NCBI GenBank assembly: GCA_039654915.1
Contig: CM077597.1
Span: 93,436,001 to 93,500,000 of the forward strand
Source: Aquilaria yunnanensis
Taxonomy: Eukaryota; Streptophyta; Magnoliopsida; Malvales; Thymelaeaceae
DNA: 64,000 nt
Direction of reading: 5' to 3'
Made by a program: the position numbers and the translations under genes. Position 1 is the stretch's first letter. Each line of letters starts with the position of its first letter. Positions 60,412 to 64,000 of this stretch are shown here, piece after piece. Below the pieces are notes generated by a model. The model searched no databases, was not told the DNA's origin, and was given only the letters and a program-made list of their open reading frames with translations.

Positions 60412-60417
60412 TATAAA
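60412..60417 (+). promoter_or_regulatory. TATA box of the two-exon gene
   Basis: CTATAAAGAT lies 76 bases before the ATG. A run of about 20 A is in the presumed leader (60463-60482). Confidence 0.55.
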
Positions 60418-60487
60418 GATCTTCATATTAAAGCCCTTCTTGATCGCATCCACCCAATATCCAAAAAAAAAAAAAAAAAAAAGGAAG

Positions 60488-61781
60488 ATGGTGGGAGGGA
60501 TTGTGGAGCAGAGCGAGAAACAGCTACGGAGACTGTCGGAGAAAATCTGCAAACAAGAAAAACAACAGATTCTAAACATCCCGTACGACTGCGAGCCGGA
60601 GCTCCGCAAGAATTTGCGGGCCTGCAACCACAACCACGAGACAATCGAGATTCTTCTCGATTTCCGCCATGCTCACCGCGTGGAGGAGCATCGAGGCGAT
60701 GAGGCGATGTATCACCTCTGGCACCGCTTGTGGGAGCTTCTCAAGGCCCTTGTCAATTTCGGCCTTCACGCCATCAATAACTACACCGCGCGCAAGGAGT
60801 TCCTCGAAAGGGTCGTCGCGTTCAAGGACGAGAGGGTGGCGCACCTGCTTGGCCCCAGGGACAGGGCTAAAATCCACCGCCTGACCAGTGACACCGAGAA
60901 ATTCAAGGACGCGATCAAAAACTTCAACTCCAAGCATCGCAGCGTAGTTTCCAGAATGTTCTCCCAACGGATTCAGGAGGAAAGGATCTCCTTCGAGGAT
61001 CTTGTCAAAAGGTTGATTACTCAATCCCCTCTAACAAACAATTTAGCTGCCTTTAAGCATAATTTTTCACTTCTTTTGCTTGACACATGTTCAATTTATA
61101 ATGTGATAGCAAAACTACCAATAAAAGGTTCTTTTTTTAATTAACGATGGTAACGGAAATCCCTGTGAACCATGTTAAATCGGACATTCTTGTACGAGGA
61201 ACTGAATATTCGGATTATTTGCTGGTAGGAGAAGTCTTAATTCAAAACTTTTAATCTGTTGATATTGGTTGGTTAGGTACAAGAGAAGGCGTGGGCTGCG
61301 AGGGCCTTTCAAAAATCTAAGTGAGAACGAAAAATTCCTAGTGTACGAAGACATCATTAAAGCGTCGGGCCGTGGGCAAATAATAGATCAAGAATTCGCG
61401 GCCGCTAGGAGGCAGTTGGTTAAAGGGTTCGGCCTCCTGACTTTTGTGGCAGCAGTTACAGTTTGGGACATCTACTTGGACCCCTCGACGCCACTGGTTG
61501 AACGAATTACCCGCAACATGAAGGACATCGCCTGTAGCATAACTGGCTCAACCGTGGGGCACTTGGTACGAAGCGCCTTGATGAGAACAGCTTGGGCTGC
61601 AGTAGCGGGTGCTACTACTTTGATTGCGGTTCTCGGATTTGTTATCGGTGTAGGCGTAGGTATGTTCTTGGCCTGCCTCGGTGACATTCTATTTGATGCC
61701 ATCTTTGGCTCTGGCGGGGAGCACGATCCGAGCATTGAAAATGTTTCCATCTTTCTTTTGCCCATGGAAGACGGACAGTGA
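60488..61781 (+). CDS. Unknown protein with basic helical N-terminus and hydrophobic C-terminus, two exons
   Basis: Exon 1 is 60488-61011 and exon 2 is 61277-61781. The 265-bp intron has AAAAG|GTTGAT and GGTTAG|GTAC borders, and joining keeps the frame, giving 342 residues. I start at MVGGIVEQSEKQLRRLSEK; an in-frame ATG at 60440 would add 16 residues rich in lysine. Residues 1-175 are charged and helical. After the junction (VKR|YKRRRGLRG) comes a basic patch. Two hydrophobic stretches lie at about 225-239 (GFGLLTFVAAVTVW) and 281-309, the second with spaced glycines (GFVIGVGVGM) like a glycine zipper. That layout suggests membrane association. I do not recognise the family. GC-rich against its surroundings, so probably a live host gene. 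Confidence 0.75.
61012..61276 (+). other. Intron of the two-exon gene
   Basis: Borders GTTGAT and TTGGTTAG. It is AT-rich compared with both exons and has stops in the exon-1 frame. Confidence 0.8.
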
Positions 61782-62091
61782 AGCCTAGGCTCTTCCAGAT
61801 TGCAGATTCTCTAACAAAGAACCTGCAATTTATGTTAATTTTCTTTTCCTCGTGTTACCTGCATAAGTAAGTGTCCTTTTTGACACAGGTTGTGAGCAAA
61901 TTAACCTCTTTTATAAATGACGAACTTTTCCTTGTAAATTAAATGTGAACCAGTTCTAGTCCTAAAAGTTTAATTATCCGTTTCTTTCAGTTCTAAAATT
62001 TACGTTTTCTTAAAATAAGTTCTAACTCTAAGTCAGTTTGCTAGGCCTAAGTTTGATTAAGGCAGTTATCAAGTAGAAATTTCATTTATAG
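61782..62091. other. 3' flank of the two-exon gene
   Basis: No gene; no standard AATAAA close to the stop was noticed. Confidence 0.4.
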
Positions 62092-63346
62092 TCCCAAGGG
62101 CCCCTTAATTGGGCTGAATCATATGAGTTAGTCCCTTAAATTAAATTCAGTCTCTGTTGATCCTCTAACTTTGCAACTTATCATAAGTTAGTCCAGTCAC
62201 TTATTTTGTTGTAACATTGTTACCTTTTTTGAATATTAAGTAGTGTTTGGGATTGAAGTGTACGGTAAGAGAAACAACATAGATTCTTAGAGCATTTTTT
62301 CTTTTCTACAATTGAAGGTATTATTTTTATTTTTATTTTTATTTTTTCACTGAAAAGGATTTTTTGCATAAAATATGTACTTGTTGGCTTCTAAAAGGAA
62401 AATATCATAATTTTCAATGGTAGTACCACACTAGTTAATTGCTTGCAAAAAAAATTGGAATATATAATTTAGGCAATTTGTTATTATTATTATTTTTTAC
62501 AGTAATCATAATAAATAATACTAATATAATGATAAGTAGAAATATGCATTTGGTAAAAAGTATTATTAATTAATTGAATGATATTTAATTTATTAAATAT
62601 AATCACCACATATATAATTAAATATCTCGAAACCATAAATCATTTATTTTTAGACCTAAGAAATATAATTATTAACTAATGATATGAATGGTGCGTATAG
62701 TTATGTAAAATAAATGTTACTCCCTACATCTTGATTGTCTGCACCTTTTAGAAATAGTACATAAATTAAGAAATATAAAAAAAAATTATGTGTTATTTTC
62801 ACTTTTTTTTTTCTAATTTTGCACAAAAATAAAGAAAGATAAAAAATAAAAAATGAAATGATAATTTAGTGGTAATATGAAAAATACTACCTCCATCTGG
62901 CTGTTTCATAAATTCTTTTTATTAACGAATTTATCAAGTAAAAAGAGAATTGGTTGAATTAAAATAAATATATATGCATGTATGTATGTATCTTTAGCTT
63001 TGGATTAAAAATAACGAAGTTACATACTTAGGTATAAAATGCTTCTATTCAGAGGCTGTTGTAATTGTTTTCTTTAACTTGGATTAAAAGAAAAATTAGT
63101 TATGCCTATTAGAATCTATTTTTGATAATTGTTGCGCTAATCCTTGTTATGTTCCTTACTTGTATGTTAGTGCCCAATATTCCTAAACATTCCAAAAAGA
63201 GTGACAGCGTTATGAGTGATGGCTGGAGTAACTTGTAACAAGTAAGACAAACATATGCTAAGTTTCAAGTTAGAGAAGTAACATAAAATAAGTTCGAGTT
63301 GAGGGACCAACTTGTTCGAGTTAACCAAATTAAAGGGCCCCTAGGG
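62092..63346. mobile_element. Possible inverted-repeat element with Stowaway-like pieces inside
   Basis: AAGGGCCCCTTAATTGGGCT at the left matches, in complement, the right end AGGGGCCCTTTAATTTGGTT, followed on both sides by a loosely matching GTTAGTCCC/GTTGGTCCC and TCTAACTT. Inside, ACTCCCTACATCTTGATTG (62720) and ACTACCTCCATCTGGCTG (62886) resemble Stowaway MITE ends. No target duplication was fixed. Confidence 0.45.
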
Positions 63347-64000
63347 TGATTAGGCAAAAAAAAAAAACTAATAAGTTATGGTGTACTAACTGTAAAAAAG
63401 TTATATTGCAATTTAATTTTCTCAAAACTAGTTATTGAACGATTTAAATTAATAATAAAAAATTGATATAAAATAGTTGCGTTGATTTGCCATTTTCTTT
63501 TTGTTGGCGTGGTTTGTCATTTTCTAATCTCTCAACCATATAATGGAAAGTTTTAGGACTATGCTTACAAAGTCCCAAACTTTTATGACGTATTTATAAA
63601 AACATTAACTTTTAGGAGTAAAGTAAAAAATGTATAAAATTTTTGAACTCAGTATTCTTTTTCCAATTAAAAAAAATAATGTCTACAGGCAGAGGTATGG
63701 GCATATATGTTCAGATTCGCTTGTCCAAATCTAGGAAGGTTTGGGTAGAATAGATTTGTTTTTGATTAGTTATACCTGGTGCAAATAATTTTTCAATCTA
63801 TTTTGCATTATTGACAAAAAATATCACGGTACCTTAATTAAACAACACATTCAATGAAATGAGCAGTATCTTCTACAAGAATGCAAACACTTCTTAAACA
63901 GCATATCTTATAAAATGAGCAACATATTACAAAATATTACATTTATATGAATTAAACAGTACTTCTTAATAAAAGAAACAACATTATCTATGAACAATAT
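63347..64000. other. Intergenic to the window end
   Basis: AT-rich; no gene seen. Confidence 0.4.

Noticed and set aside
60572..61024. 150-residue minus-strand frame opposite exon 1 of the two-exon gene
   Set aside because: Shadow frame; the plus strand has promoter, splice sites and a consistent joined frame.

Overview
The window is nuclear DNA of a flowering plant, probably a eudicot. It is AT-rich, gene-poor and full of transposable elements, and its few host genes are short GC-richer islands. All calls come from reading the sequence and its translations; no database search was possible.

Layout. Bases 1 to about 32,830 are one nested stack of transposons. The outermost layer is a decayed Ty3/gypsy chromovirus (Tekay/Del type, plus strand): its pol region and chromodomain lie at 1-3,861, and its 3' LTR is broken into three pieces (3,859-4,382; 14,524-14,930; 31,018 to about 32,830). 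Inserted in that LTR are a 10.1-kb CACTA (En/Spm) DNA transposon at 4,383-14,523 (target duplication AAA) and a 16.1-kb Ogre/Tat-type LTR retrotransposon on the minus strand at 14,931-31,017 (target duplication TTAAT).

The Ogre/Tat-type element is the most interesting object here. It has near-identical 2.56-kb LTRs, a primer binding site, a polypurine tract and a complete-looking 675-residue Gag, but no protease, reverse transcriptase, RNase H or integrase that I can find. Where pol should be, on the same strand, lie three tandem genes for a basic, cysteine-rich protein resembling the small nucleic-acid-binding proteins of carla- and vitivirus-like plant RNA viruses, followed by an intronless copy of a LOG-type cytokinin-activating enzyme gene with one frameshift. 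Three of these four genes have their own TATA box in a shared motif, and a repeated upstream module recurs before them. I read it as a young non-autonomous retrotransposon that carries passenger genes.

From 32.8 to 64 kb the layout is looser. A single-exon gene of the 23-kDa jasmonate-induced protein (JIP23) family lies at 36,116-36,763 (+). A direct segmental duplication (38,280-39,615 and 39,900-42,030) has one copy hit by a Stowaway MITE and the other by a hAT-type element. Two copia relics (about 43,270-44,780 and 53,280-54,680) follow, with a solo Tekay-like LTR at 44,901-47,600 (target duplication CATTA) and another Tekay LTR at about 50,670-53,060. A degenerate telomere-like array ends in a CACTA-type terminus at 56,358. 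A second JIP23-family gene is at 57,859-58,566 (-), and a two-exon gene of unknown function with hydrophobic C-terminal segments is at 60,488-61,781 (+). The rest is AT-rich intergenic DNA with MITE-like inverted repeats.
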